A DNA stretch of 64,000 nt from Methanobacterium_D oryzae (lineage in GTDB: Archaea; Methanobacteriota; Methanobacteria; Methanobacteriales; Methanobacteriaceae): assembly GCF_050433505.1 (NCBI RefSeq), contig NZ_JBNPXC010000002.1:62001-126000 (forward strand), in the 5' to 3' direction. Below the pieces are notes generated by a model. That model ran no database searches and was not told the origin of the DNA. It saw only the letters and a program-made list of their open reading frames with translations. Shown here piece by piece: positions 54,780-64,000 of this stretch; positions within the stretch are counted from its first letter, which is position 1, and every line of letters begins with the position of its first letter. Made by a program: the position numbers and the translations under genes.

Positions 54780-55331
54780 TTAAATTACAGCTGATACAAA
54801 GTCTTTGCAGTCTATTTTATTAGCTTCACCACTGCGCAGTGTTTTTGCGATGGCTTCTTTATTAAGATTGGATGTAACCTGTTTTTCAAGAGATGCCATA
54901 TCTCCTTCATGTAATTCCGCTGATCCAGTTGTTCCAAATACTCCTATTTTCGCATTTTTTGCTGGTTTTATGGTTTTCAAATATTTATCTATAGAGCTGC
55001 TTACTTTTCCCCAGTACATCGGCCCACCAGCAATGATTATATCATAATCTGCTGTGTTAGATGCTGTTTTACTTCTAACACCTGCTAGATCAACTTTATA
55101 TTCTCTAGATTTTATTTCTTCAGCAATGTCGTTTGCTGCTTTTTTCGCTGCTCCTGAAAGGCCTGGATTATACACAACAAGTGCATTTCCTTTTTGTGTT
55201 CCAGAAGGGATTAAAGTTTTACTGCTTGTTGCTGTATAGCTCATTAAATCCAGAGCTATAAAACCATAAGAAATTAGAGAGATTACAATAAGCAAAACGA
55301 TTATTAATCCTACAATAATTAATAGATCCAT
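54780..55331 (-). CDS. Membrane-anchored flavodoxin-like protein
   Basis: 183 residues. One N-terminal membrane helix (about 3-27, LLIIVGLIIVLLIVISLISY) is followed by a flavodoxin fold: ALVVYNPGLSGAAKKAANDI (altered phosphate loop), IIAGGPMYWGKVSSSIDKYL and IGVFGTTGSAE. The phosphate-loop sequence is NPGLSG rather than the usual T/S-x-T-G-x-T, so FMN binding may be altered. AAGGAG precedes the ATG. It may deliver electrons at the membrane. Confidence 0.75.
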   Translation of the reverse strand: MDLLIIVGLIIVLLIVISLISYGFIALDLMSYTATSSKTLIPSGTQKGNALVVYNPGLSGAAKKAANDIAEEIKSREYKVDLAGVRSKTASNTADYDIIIAGGPMYWGKVSSSIDKYLKTIKPAKNAKIGVFGTTGSAELHEGDMASLEKQVTSNLNKEAIAKTLRSGEANKIDCKDFVSAVI

Positions 55332-55415
55332 TCAAATTCTCCTTTTTTATTATTCATGCGGATAACTTCATTTTGATAATAATTCTTTGAACGGTCTTTT
55401 TATAGTGAATTTCTC

Positions 55416-55670
55416 CTATATTGACCCCATTGCTTTTTGGTATAGGTGCCATCCATTATTGCCGGCTAAAATTAGAACATAAGATGTGTCTTCTGAAAGA
55501 TACCATGTAGTGCCTTCTATTTCATATATCTTTACAAAACCTATTTTTTCGAGGTTTTCATCTAATTTTTGAGGGTTACCATTTTCAATAGTATCTACTA
55601 CTTTAATTTCAAATTGCATGTATTTAGTATATTCTTCCATTAATTCATCATCAATATCTCCCTTTTGCAT
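55416..55670 (-). CDS. 84-residue protein, paralogue of 46560-46814
   Basis: Shares YMQFEIKVVDTIENGNPQ, EDTSYVLILAGNNGWHLY and QKAMGS with the 46560 gene. GGAGC lies before the ATG. Its neighbour is the anchored flavodoxin gene, 85 bases away on the same strand. Function unknown. Confidence 0.65.
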   Translation of the reverse strand: MQKGDIDDELMEEYTKYMQFEIKVVDTIENGNPQKLDENLEKIGFVKIYEIEGTTWYLSEDTSYVLILAGNNGWHLYQKAMGSI

Positions 55671-55836
55671 TTAATTGCTCCATTGAATGTCATAGTAATA
55701 TGATTATATTAAATAATATATATTTATATAATATTAATACTTATGTTTTAGTATCTTGGGCTTTATATATTTCACTCTTTATAGCTTAAAATAAAATAAA
55801 CAAGAAAATAAACATAATACCATAAGTGGTGGTAAT

Positions 55837-56112
55837 TTGAAAGTAAAAGCTCATGTAATTGTAACTGGAAGAGTTCAAGGCGTTTATTTTAGAGGAAATA
55901 CAAGAAATGAAGCTAAAAAGCAAGGTGTAAATGGCGGAATTCGTAATCTTCCTGATGGAAGAGTTGAAGCAGTTTTTGAAGGAAAAAAAGAAGATGTAGA
56001 TAAACTCATTGATTTTGTAAGTAAAGGACCTGCTCACGCTAAGGTGACTGATTTAAAACTTGAGTGGCGTGATTATAAAGGAGAGTTTACTGATTTTAGG
56101 ATCTGCTATTAA
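55837..56112 (+). CDS. acyP: Acylphosphatase
   Basis: 91 residues, the usual length. VTGRVQGVYFRGNTRNEAKK holds the phosphate-binding loop and the catalytic Arg; GVNGGIRNLPDGRVEAVFEG holds the catalytic Asn; the C-terminal GEFTDFRICY is also conserved. It hydrolyses acyl phosphates. It starts at TTG with GGTGG upstream. It ends exactly where the convergent MFS gene ends. Confidence 0.92.
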   Translation: MKVKAHVIVTGRVQGVYFRGNTRNEAKKQGVNGGIRNLPDGRVEAVFEGKKEDVDKLIDFVSKGPAHAKVTDLKLEWRDYKGEFTDFRICY

Positions 56113-57477
56113 TTACCTCGCTAATGAAGCAAATATGGCTATAAATCCAAGTATCGCAGAAATTGTAAACATTACATTAATACTTGCAAGTAGTTGCGGA
56201 TAATTTCCTGGATTGAACTGAACTGCACCTACAAATATTGAAAATATTACAAGTACCATTCCCATACTGAGTGTTTGGCCTACAATTCGCATCGTGCTTA
56301 TTGTTGCCGATGCAACCCCTAAATACCTTTTTTTAACTGAATTCATCACTGCATGTGTATTTGGAGTTGAAAAGATTCCAGCGCCAATTCCAAGTAGAAC
56401 CAAACTAAAAAGTATCACATAGAGACTGGTCTCAGCATTTAAAAATGCGAAAATTATAAGGCCTACTGTAGTTATTGTCATTCCAATTGAGGCTAATATT
56501 CTTGATTCATATTTATCTGAAAGTCTTCCAGCTACTGGTGACATAAGAGCCATAACAATGGTTTGAGTTGCCAGTACAAGCCCTGCTCCACGAGGATCTA
56601 AACCTTTAATGTACTGTAGGTATAAGCTTAAAAGAAATACAACTGCAAATGTGCCTGTAAAGCTTATAAGTGCTGCTAAATTAGAAAAAGCAAATTTACG
56701 GTTTTCAAGGAAGAGTTTCATCTCCAATACTGGCTGTGGAACTTTTAATTCCCAGATTACAAAGCCTATAATGCTGATAATTCCTAAAACTAACATTATT
56801 TTCCCAATTAAACTTGTTATTTGTGAAAATCCGGCTAAAACAAGTAGGAGAGATACTGCATAAAGCACGGATCCTGTTACATCTAATTTTTCGCCTTTAC
56901 ATCCTGCCCATTCCATTCCTTTAAGTTTAACAATAACAAGTAATGTTGCTAAAAGTCCTAATGGAGCAATCAAATAGAATATACTTCTCCAGCCAAGATA
57001 CTGGGTTAATATGCCTCCTAAAACAGGTCCCATGACTAGTCCTATAAACACTGCTGAAACACTTAAACCTATGGCTTTGCCCATTTCATTTGGAGGAAAT
57101 ACAGCTGCAATTATGGAAAGTCCTGTTACAAATATCATTGCACTTCCAACACCCTGCAAGACTCTTGCAAAAATTAAAAACTCTACAGATGGTGATAAAG
57201 ACGCAAGAAATGTTGCAATTGTAAAAATAATAATTCCAAGGATGAATATTTTCTTCATTCCATATATATCAGCGATCCGTCCAAAGGGTACTGAAAGCAT
57301 TGCTGAAGTTAAAAGGAATGATGTTGTAATCCAACTTAAGAGAATTGCATTAGCTGCTAATTCTTTGGCGATTATTGGAAGCGCTACATTAACTGATGAA
57401 GCCATAAATGGTGTTAGAAATGATGCTATGGTTGCAACCAGTAATACTGTCATTTTATTTGTTTCATCCTTGTTCAT
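56113..57477 (-). CDS. DHA2-type MFS efflux transporter
   Basis: 454 residues with about 13-14 membrane helices. VNVALPIIAKELAANAILLS, GRIADIYGMKKIFILGI (motif A) and GLSVSAVFIGLVMGPVLGG (motif C) match the EmrB/QacA group and the neighbouring paralogue at 51975-53387. It probably exports drugs or metabolites using the proton gradient. No regulator gene is directly adjacent. Confidence 0.85.
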   Translation of the reverse strand: MNKDETNKMTVLLVATIASFLTPFMASSVNVALPIIAKELAANAILLSWITTSFLLTSAMLSVPFGRIADIYGMKKIFILGIIIFTIATFLASLSPSVEFLIFARVLQGVGSAMIFVTGLSIIAAVFPPNEMGKAIGLSVSAVFIGLVMGPVLGGILTQYLGWRSIFYLIAPLGLLATLLVIVKLKGMEWAGCKGEKLDVTGSVLYAVSLLLVLAGFSQITSLIGKIMLVLGIISIIGFVIWELKVPQPVLEMKLFLENRKFAFSNLAALISFTGTFAVVFLLSLYLQYIKGLDPRGAGLVLATQTIVMALMSPVAGRLSDKYESRILASIGMTITTVGLIIFAFLNAETSLYVILFSLVLLGIGAGIFSTPNTHAVMNSVKKRYLGVASATISTMRIVGQTLSMGMVLVIFSIFVGAVQFNPGNYPQLLASINVMFTISAILGFIAIFASLAR

Positions 57478-57589
57478 ACCACAATATTTGTTTTTTTAGG
57501 TTTAAATAAACTGGTAAATTTATATCCAAAAGAAATTTTATATAGTACAAATTGAAATAATAATACAGCTTAAAAGTGGAGAATATGTC

Positions 57590-57982
57590 ATGAACGTTGA
57601 ATTAGCACCCCTAAGTGAAATAGAAACAGCATTAAACAATTTTGATTTTATTGAAACCAATAATCCAGTAAAACCTATTATGGGGAGAATTATTATAGGA
57701 AATATCCTTGAAAATGAAAATTTAAAGATGATAGTGCTTGAAATAGGATTAGAATCCTCAGATAATGCTGAAGATTACGGTTGGTACTGGGAAATCAAAT
57801 TAAGTGATGATTCTTCAACAGAAATTGTCTCAAAAAAACATGATGTAGGGTTTAGTACTTCATATAAACCAAGTTGCAAGGCTTGCTCTATTATACCAAT
57901 GGAACTTCGAGGAGACAAACTAAAAGACTTCTCAAAACTCATAATAGAGGATATTAAAGAAAATTTTGATATTAAAAATTAG
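57590..57982 (+). CDS. Soluble protein of unknown function
   Basis: 130 residues, no membrane helix. It begins MNVELAPLSEIETALNNFDF and has SSDNAEDYGWYWEIKLSDDS and CKACSIIPMELRGDKLKDF. The protein is probably alpha/beta with a possible metal or redox CxxC in the middle. GTGGAG precedes the ATG at suitable distance. No family recognised. Confidence 0.55.
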   Translation: MNVELAPLSEIETALNNFDFIETNNPVKPIMGRIIIGNILENENLKMIVLEIGLESSDNAEDYGWYWEIKLSDDSSTEIVSKKHDVGFSTSYKPSCKACSIIPMELRGDKLKDFSKLIIEDIKENFDIKN

Positions 57983-58268
57983 AAATTTGATTGAATTTTT
58001 TTTAAATAACGTCTGAATTTTAGATAAAAATTATGCATTCAATTAACTAATGCGTAATACTGCTATAAAGAAGTAAATTTGAGGAATTAGATATTATTTA
58101 ATTTTAAAATAGTTTTAAATGCTCTGGGAGCATTGTTTTTATTGAATATAATTCACAGGAAGAATTGGAACTATCTTTTTTTAAAACAAATTCTCAAAAT
58201 CAAGAGATAAATATCCCGTAATTGCACAAACAAGCTTATTAGAATATAAATTTGAGAGATAAAATGAA

Positions 58269-59996
58269 TTATATCGCTAGCGAAATCCCATAATCTCCAC
58301 AAAATTCTTTTAACTTATCATTGTTTCTTAAAACATATTTATCTTCATCTTCAAGATAGTTTAATATATCGAGCTCTAATAAAACATAAAGATAATTTTC
58401 AAATGTAGGGAATTGCTCCCGAACAACAGCTCTAAGCTCATCTTTTGAAAATGGAACATCTAAATCTATATATTTACTTAATTCAAATAGTCCATTTGCT
58501 GCATTTCTTTTTCTTGTACAGCCTTTACACCTAGCTGTATATCCTCTATCATTTGATTTGGTCTTATAAAAATGGGATAAAGGTAATTTTTGACCGCAGT
58601 CTTCACATACAATATGGGTTTTTAAAGTTGCTTCACTTTCACCGCTAAAATCAACTTTTAATTTCTTAAACTTATTTTTATCCTTTAATGCCCCATATCT
58701 TTCTTTTAAATTAATATAATCAACCTTTAATCTGTAATAATCAGTGTTTAGATTATTATGTCCCTTTTTTAATTCATCAATTAATTTAAGATTTTCTTCT
58801 TCTAAATCATAATTTTTGTTTAAGAGTTTTTTATTAAGTGCTTCAAGCTCATTTGTGCTTTTGTCTAGTTTAGAATATTTATCCAGTAATTCTTGATTAT
58901 TGATCTTCAATTTTTTAATTTGTTTCTCATTTTCTCCGCGTAAATTCTTAAGTTCAAGATTTTTCTCCCTCATATTGGAAAAGTTATTTTTAAGCTCACT
59001 TAATTCAACCTCTAAAGTGCTTTTTTCTTCTTTCAATTTCAAAAACTTGTCCTGCAGTTCCCCATATTTGTTTTCTAATTCTAGATTAGATTCATTACTT
59101 TCTTTTAATTTTAAATTCTCCTTTTTAAGTTCCAAAAAGTTATTTTCCAATTTATTATAACTCTCACTTAATTTGGAGTTTTTAGTTAAGAACTCTTCGT
59201 TATAATTCTTTAAATCAGTGTATTTTTGGCTTAAATCATTATAATCATTTTCCAGTTCTTTTAATTTTAAAATTTCCTGTTTTAATTTAGAATTATTAGA
59301 TTCTAATCCTCTATTATACTGTCTTAAATTTCCAAGTTTGAAATCGGTATGGTATAACTCTTTTTTTAGTTTTTCATTATCTGCCCTTAATTCCTTTAAT
59401 TTTTTCTCTAAATCATGATTATCACTATCTAACTCATTTATTTGATTATCTTTTATCGTCAAATTTTTGGAATGCCCTATATCATTTTTAGACGCTTCTT
59501 TTACTTTAGAATTTTGAATTTCTAATTTAATATCTTTATTTTTTAGTTTAAAAAGCTGTTCTTGAAGTTCTGAATAATTTACCTCCAAATTTGATTTTTC
59601 TTTTTCTAGATTTGAATACTTATCTTTAAATGAGCTTAGTTCATCCTTTAATTCTCCGTTTTCATCTTCAACTTCTAGGTTGATATCCTTTAATTTCTGA
59701 TGGGATTCTTTAAGTTCAAAAATTTCACTTTTAAGCTCTAATATGACATCTTTTAGTTTAGAGTGTTCTTCTTCAAGATCCTTATTTTTTCTCTTTAGCT
59801 GCTTAAGGCCATTTTTAAGGAGTAAGTTCCCATCATTAGACCCAAAATTACTTTGATCATAAAATTGGTCTACAAATTCCTGTAGTGACTGAAAATACTC
59901 CAGATTTCCTCCGCACTGGCATGTATCAAACTCTGGTGATTCCTCGTCCTGTAATTTGTAAACATTATTACAGGTATCACATATTAAATAAGTCAT
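58269..59996 (-). CDS. Long coiled-coil protein with zinc ribbons at both ends
   Basis: 575 residues. The N-terminus has a zinc ribbon (YLICDTCNNVYKLQ and DTCQCGGNLEYF). Residues about 60-440 form an almost unbroken heptad-rich coiled coil (repeated EL..ELK..). The C-terminus has a treble-clef-like finger (CEDCGQKLPLSHFYK, CKGCTRKRNAA) and a winged-helix-like end (FSKDELRAVVREQFPTFENY). The plan is like an adaptor or structural-maintenance-style tether without an ATPase. It is divergent from the BrxD/helicase operon, so it may belong to the same system. Confidence 0.7.
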   Translation of the reverse strand: MTYLICDTCNNVYKLQDEESPEFDTCQCGGNLEYFQSLQEFVDQFYDQSNFGSNDGNLLLKNGLKQLKRKNKDLEEEHSKLKDVILELKSEIFELKESHQKLKDINLEVEDENGELKDELSSFKDKYSNLEKEKSNLEVNYSELQEQLFKLKNKDIKLEIQNSKVKEASKNDIGHSKNLTIKDNQINELDSDNHDLEKKLKELRADNEKLKKELYHTDFKLGNLRQYNRGLESNNSKLKQEILKLKELENDYNDLSQKYTDLKNYNEEFLTKNSKLSESYNKLENNFLELKKENLKLKESNESNLELENKYGELQDKFLKLKEEKSTLEVELSELKNNFSNMREKNLELKNLRGENEKQIKKLKINNQELLDKYSKLDKSTNELEALNKKLLNKNYDLEEENLKLIDELKKGHNNLNTDYYRLKVDYINLKERYGALKDKNKFKKLKVDFSGESEATLKTHIVCEDCGQKLPLSHFYKTKSNDRGYTARCKGCTRKRNAANGLFELSKYIDLDVPFSKDELRAVVREQFPTFENYLYVLLELDILNYLEDEDKYVLRNNDKLKEFCGDYGISLAI

Positions 59997-60295
59997 TATA
60001 TCCTCTAATTTTTGATAGTATGAAAATCAATTTATTATTTTTCTATTCACTAAATAAAAGTTTATTATTTAATTCCCCATTTACTTTTATTTTATTAGTT
60101 TCAATTTTTGGCTAATAAAAGTTTTATTTCCCTCCAAATCTGAATTTATAGAAATTCCAAAAAAGATTTTAACTACATAATCCATAGAATGAATTAAATC
60201 AGTACTTTTCCATGTTTTTTGAAAAAATTTAGTTAATTTATAAAAGCCAAAAAATGCAATTCAAATAGATAACACTAATTCAAAGGGGTATTAAG

Positions 60296-61528
60296 TTGGA
60301 CGACTATGAAGACATTATTCATGCTTTAAAGGAAGGTAACGTACCGCCAAAGGGAACTTCCGAGATTTGTGTTGGGAGAGAGCTTGAAATAGAGGAGATG
60401 AAACGTTTATTTGAAAAAATAAAGGGTGGTAAATCTGCAACAAAGTTTCTTGAAGGTGATTATGGCGGAGGTAAATCATTCTTACTTAAGGTAATCGAGG
60501 AAATTGCTTTTAAGGACAACTTTGTAGTCTCTAAAGTAACTATAACTCGCGATATACCGTTCTATAAATTTGAAGAAGTATATAAAAACATTGTTCAGAC
60601 TTTAAGGTGTAAAACAGGGATATCTCTAGAACATATAATTCAAAGGTGGATTACTGGTCTTAAAATGGTTGCAATGGAAGAAACAGAGGATTCTGAAAGA
60701 CAGAATGAAATTGTAGCTGAAAATATGGTTCAAGACCTTGAAGAAACTCGAAAACACGCTAATTCATTTGCAATTGCTATAGAAAAGTACCATAACGCTT
60801 TAATTGCTGGAGATATCGAAACTGCTAATTACGCCCAGGCATGGCTTCGCGGAGATTCAAATATTCCATTTGTAGTAAAGAAAAAATTCGGAGTTAAAGG
60901 AGAAGTAACCAAAGAAAATGCCTTCACATTTTTAGAAGCACTTTCTGCATTCTTGAGGTCTTTAGGATATAGTGGATTGCTCATTTTGATAGACGAGGTT
61001 GAATACATTAGATCTCTTCAGATGAAAAAGTTAAGAGACGGCGCTTATGATTATATTCGTTATATATTCGATGAGTGCAATTTAGGAAATTTTGAGAGCA
61101 CTTTATTTGTTTTTGCAGGTACTAGTGGATTTTTTGAAGATCAAAGGAAGGGTGTGCCTTCTTATCCAGCTTTATACGACCGGATAAAAGATGCATTAGA
61201 TACAGATCATAAAGACCTTCGAAAGCCAATAATGAGGCTTGAAGGATTTAAAAAAGAAGAATTAAAGGAATTAGCGTCTAAAATAGTAGAGATGCACTCT
61301 AAAGTTTACGATTGGGATGCAGGATCTTATGTTAATTTTACAATTGAGGATCTGGTGGATATACATGAAAATAATGCCCTTTTAACTGGAGGTAAAACAA
61401 CACCCCGAGAATTTGTAAGGACATTTTTAAGTGTTTTAGATACCATTCAACAAAATCCAAAGCAATTAGATTCAGATGAAGCTATTTTGAAGTTATTTGA
61501 AGAAAGAGAAGTAGAGGAAGAGTGGTAA
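60296..61528 (+). CDS. brxD: BrxD-like P-loop ATPase (BREX type-2 style)
   Basis: 410 residues. ICVGREL near residue 25 leads to Walker A FLEGDYGGGKSFLLKV (Lys60), Walker B SGLLILIDEVEYI near residue 235 and FVFAGTSGFFEDQRKGVP. This matches the BrxD/DUF2791 ATP-binding family of BREX type 2 systems. It starts at TTG with AAAGGGG eight to nine bases upstream. It precedes an Lhr-like helicase by one base or so, as brxD often precedes brxHI. PglX, PglZ and PglW are not seen in this window, so a complete BREX cannot be claimed. Confidence 0.8.
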   Translation: MDDYEDIIHALKEGNVPPKGTSEICVGRELEIEEMKRLFEKIKGGKSATKFLEGDYGGGKSFLLKVIEEIAFKDNFVVSKVTITRDIPFYKFEEVYKNIVQTLRCKTGISLEHIIQRWITGLKMVAMEETEDSERQNEIVAENMVQDLEETRKHANSFAIAIEKYHNALIAGDIETANYAQAWLRGDSNIPFVVKKKFGVKGEVTKENAFTFLEALSAFLRSLGYSGLLILIDEVEYIRSLQMKKLRDGAYDYIRYIFDECNLGNFESTLFVFAGTSGFFEDQRKGVPSYPALYDRIKDALDTDHKDLRKPIMRLEGFKKEELKELASKIVEMHSKVYDWDAGSYVNFTIEDLVDIHENNALLTGGKTTPREFVRTFLSVLDTIQQNPKQLDSDEAILKLFEEREVEEEW

Positions 61529-61529
61529 A

Positions 61530-63680
61530 ATAACCCACGTTTTCAATACTTTAGATCCAAGGCTTCAGAGGTTTATAGCAAACAGAATGAAATGGAATGA
61601 CTTAACAGAAATCCAAAAATCCACAATACCTCGTTTTAGGGAAAAAAAAGATATGCTAGTCATAGCTCCAACTGCTTCAGGTAAAACAGAATCAGTTTTA
61701 ATCCCTGTTTTTGATGATATTCTTAAAAATGGGTTAGAGCCTATGAGCGTGCTTTTTGTATCTCCACTTAAAGCTCTTATCAATGATACTTATCAGAGAG
61801 TTGAATTTTGGTGTGATCAGTTTGATTTAACTGTTACAAAATGGCATGGAGATGTGCAGGCATCGCAAAAATCATCATTCATTAAAAAACCGACAGATAT
61901 ACTTCTAATCACTCCAGAATCTTTAGAAGTAATTTTAATGAATAAATCGGATAGAATAAAGAACTCTATTTTTAAGAACCTCCAATATATAATTATCGAT
62001 GAGATACATTATTTCGCCGATTCTGATAGGGGAACACAGCTAAATTCAATAATAAACAGTAGAATTAAAGCTTATTGCAATAATGAGGTTTCAAAAATAG
62101 GGTTATCAGCCACTCTTGGAAATCCAGAGACAATTTTAAACTGGCTGACATCAAATCCAAATAGTGAAGTTGTAGCCGATAAAAACAGCCGGCCGTTTCA
62201 ATATAAAGTTATTTATGCAGATGATTTCAAGATAATAGGGGTATTAAAGAAATATCTTGACAAAAAATTAGTTTTTTTTGTCCATTCCCGTAAGGAAGCT
62301 GAAAAATACAATAACTTATTTAAAAAGCATTTGAAGATAAAAAATATCTTTATTCACCATTCCTCAATCCATAAGGATGCAAGGGAAGAAAGTGAAAGTA
62401 AATTTAAGGAAGTTAATGCTGGTTTAATGATAAGTACCAGTACGTTAGAGCTTGGAATTGATATAGGAAATATAGATATTGTAATGCAAAAAAATCCTGC
62501 TTTTAATGTTAGTTCTTTCTTGCAGAAGGTTGGAAGAAGCGGAAGACGGACAAAAGTCCAAAGAACCATTGTTTTTTGTGATAGTGATGAAGATGTTACT
62601 AAAACGCTTGCAGAATTATCCCTAATGGGAGAGAAGAAATTAGAACATATAAAAATACCACAAAAGCCAAAAGACATTTATTTTCACCAGATATTAAGTA
62701 CAATCTTTGAATATGGACGTATAAAGAAAAAAGATCTCTTCTTTATTCTTCAAGAGTCCTATGTATTTTCTAAAATTGAAAAAGAAGAATATTCTTATTT
62801 TATAGATAATATGGTTGAAAAAGGATTTATAGAGGAAAATGGCCCTTATATTAATTTAGGCGATGCTTTTGAAAGGGAATTTGGAAAAAGGAACTTTTTA
62901 GAGTTTTATAGTGTATTCTGGCCCAATTATGAATTTACGGTTCAAGAAGGGCATAAAACCATTGGAAGTTTAGATGCTTCATTTGTAATCAGTACTCTAA
63001 AAAATGGATCTAATTTTGTTTTAGGTGGTGAAGTCTGGACGCTAGATAAATCAGACCATGATAATTTCAAATTAAAAGTTAAAAAAGCAAAAGAAGGCGT
63101 AGTTCCTAACTGGAAAAGTGAAGGAAGTGCAATGGATTATCTGTTAGCACGTAAAATCTATGATATTTTGCTTGGTAATTATAATGAAGAACTTTTAAAG
63201 CATTTTGATAGGGTCTCACATAAAATTATAAAAAATCTCCATGAAGATGCTAGAATTTCAGGTTTTAAAAAAGGGGAGATACCTGTTGAATTTTCTATTT
63301 ATGACAATCGGGTTTTTATATACACATTTGGGGGATTTAAGGTTAACTCGTTGATTTCGACGATTTTCAAGTTTTATCATGATGTAAGCGGTATTCGTGA
63401 TACTCCATATTATTCATCTTTTAAATTTAAGAACCTGAAAATGAGTGAAATTGAATATATCTCAAGAAATATCCTTGATATTTTAGAAGATAAAGAATTA
63501 GAGAAATTTATGCAATATAAAACAAAGAAATTCATCAAAAATAAATTCATCAAATATCTACCTGAAAATGATCAAGCAGAACTAAAAATGCAGATTTTAT
63601 TTAATAAAGAAGATACAATTGACCTTTTTGAAAATAATTCTTTAAAGTTGATTGATTCATCTGATTTTAGTAAATGGTAG
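61530..63680 (+). CDS. Lhr-like DEAD/DEAH helicase (BrxHI-like); apparent ATA start
   Basis: About 717 residues. The core has APTASGKTESVLIP (motif I), IIIDEIHYFADS (motif II), KIGLSATLGNP (motif III), STSTLELGIDIGNIDIV and QKVGRSGRR (motif VI), as in Lhr-type helicases. The first standard start, ATG 61587, loses HVFNTLDPRLQRFIANRM, a segment typical of the family's N-terminus before LTEIQKSTIP. In frame, a TAG at 61512 lies upstream and no ATG, GTG or TTG follows before 61587; ATA at 61530 sits one base after the brxD stop. I place the start there tentatively. It forms an operon with brxD. Likely nucleic acid translocation in a defence system. Confidence 0.75.
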   Translation: MTHVFNTLDPRLQRFIANRMKWNDLTEIQKSTIPRFREKKDMLVIAPTASGKTESVLIPVFDDILKNGLEPMSVLFVSPLKALINDTYQRVEFWCDQFDLTVTKWHGDVQASQKSSFIKKPTDILLITPESLEVILMNKSDRIKNSIFKNLQYIIIDEIHYFADSDRGTQLNSIINSRIKAYCNNEVSKIGLSATLGNPETILNWLTSNPNSEVVADKNSRPFQYKVIYADDFKIIGVLKKYLDKKLVFFVHSRKEAEKYNNLFKKHLKIKNIFIHHSSIHKDAREESESKFKEVNAGLMISTSTLELGIDIGNIDIVMQKNPAFNVSSFLQKVGRSGRRTKVQRTIVFCDSDEDVTKTLAELSLMGEKKLEHIKIPQKPKDIYFHQILSTIFEYGRIKKKDLFFILQESYVFSKIEKEEYSYFIDNMVEKGFIEENGPYINLGDAFEREFGKRNFLEFYSVFWPNYEFTVQEGHKTIGSLDASFVISTLKNGSNFVLGGEVWTLDKSDHDNFKLKVKKAKEGVVPNWKSEGSAMDYLLARKIYDILLGNYNEELLKHFDRVSHKIIKNLHEDARISGFKKGEIPVEFSIYDNRVFIYTFGGFKVNSLISTIFKFYHDVSGIRDTPYYSSFKFKNLKMSEIEYISRNILDILEDKELEKFMQYKTKKFIKNKFIKYLPENDQAELKMQILFNKEDTIDLFENNSLKLIDSSDFSKW

Positions 63681-64000
63681 TTTAATTTCAAGTTTAGGGA
63701 GGGTATCCAGATTTCCCTATTATTTTTACTTTAATTCCCTGATATGGAATTATAAGATAACAATTTAACTGATTCAATTTTCCTGCTGTATTTTCGCATT
63801 ATCTGATTTGATATTATTGATTTTATCCCATAATGCTTAACATATTTGTTGATAAGGCTTTGGGATTCTTTTTTTAGCAGAAAAAGAGTTTATGGTTAAA
63901 ATAGTTGATTGTCCTCGTTAATTTTAATTAAATTTAGCAATTTTTATTATTCGATATGTATTTATATGCATCTGATATAATATACTAAATAAATCAGTCA
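63681..64000 (+). other. Window end, no gene seen
   Basis: AT-rich sequence after the helicase stop with no convincing frame of any length. The next gene of the possible defence locus, if present, lies beyond the window. Confidence 0.4.

Overview
The window looks like chromosome from a mesophilic hydrogenotrophic methanogen, most likely Methanobacterium or a close relative. The base composition is AT-rich, promoters carry archaeal TATA boxes, and Shine-Dalgarno sites are of the GGAGGTGAT type. Diagnostic archaeal or methanogen genes are Mmp10 (McrA arginine methylation), MptE (methanopterin synthesis), Orc1/Cdc6, two-domain Cdc48, archease with RtcB, NadA, a 6-oxopurine/MTA phosphorylase and AMP-forming acetyl-CoA synthetase. 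The assignment comes from gene content only. I see no rRNA, tRNA, CRISPR array or intact insertion sequence.

Layout. 1-7 kb: the 3' part of mmp10, then small enzymes (SAM methyltransferase, metallophosphoesterase, thymidylate-kinase-like protein, polyprenol/phytol-kinase-like membrane protein), a small chymotrypsin-fold protease, a phosphoribosyltransferase and a flavodoxin. 7-11 kb is an accessory zone of small membrane proteins with two conspicuously GC-rich genes (8125-8526 and 10499-10882), a broken VOC-family 3' end and a frameshifted small gene. 11-20.8 kb is metabolic: acs, a SpoIIE-type phosphatase, an IlvB-like TPP enzyme followed by a B12-type radical SAM protein, a PLP aminotransferase and mptE. 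20.8-36.8 kb is housekeeping: a CDF transporter with divergent ArsR repressor, cdc6, cdc48, archease, two PAS histidine kinases, rtcB, MTA-type phosphorylase, nadA and a DUF763 protein. 36.8-49 kb is accessory again: a TIR protein with six membrane segments beside a 4-TM protein, small membrane and zinc-ribbon proteins, a ClC channel, a secreted SdrD-B-repeat surface protein and a NERD/UvrD-like helicase. 49-58 kb holds a MarR-controlled hydrolase and CPBP protease, two DHA2-type MFS transporters, DUF488, flavodoxin and acylphosphatase. 58-64 kb holds a long coiled-coil zinc-finger protein divergent from a BrxD-like ATPase and an Lhr-like helicase (BREX type-2 style pair).

Three things stand out. 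(1) Several leaders (upstream of the 18653-19810 aminotransferase, rtcB, the DUF763 gene and the 49884 hydrolase) carry tandem short hairpins whose flanks alternate between GGTT..AACC and AACC..GGAGG, the last hairpin ending directly in the Shine-Dalgarno sequence. This is a candidate family of modular RNA control elements. (2) Three genes have clear family-typical N-termini reachable only from non-standard start codons: ACG at 2615, ATT at 44304 and ATA at 61530. (3) Two candidate defence neighbourhoods are present: TIR-6TM with its 4-TM partner, and BrxD/helicase with a coiled-coil zinc-finger protein. Product names rest on motif recognition by eye; no database search was possible.
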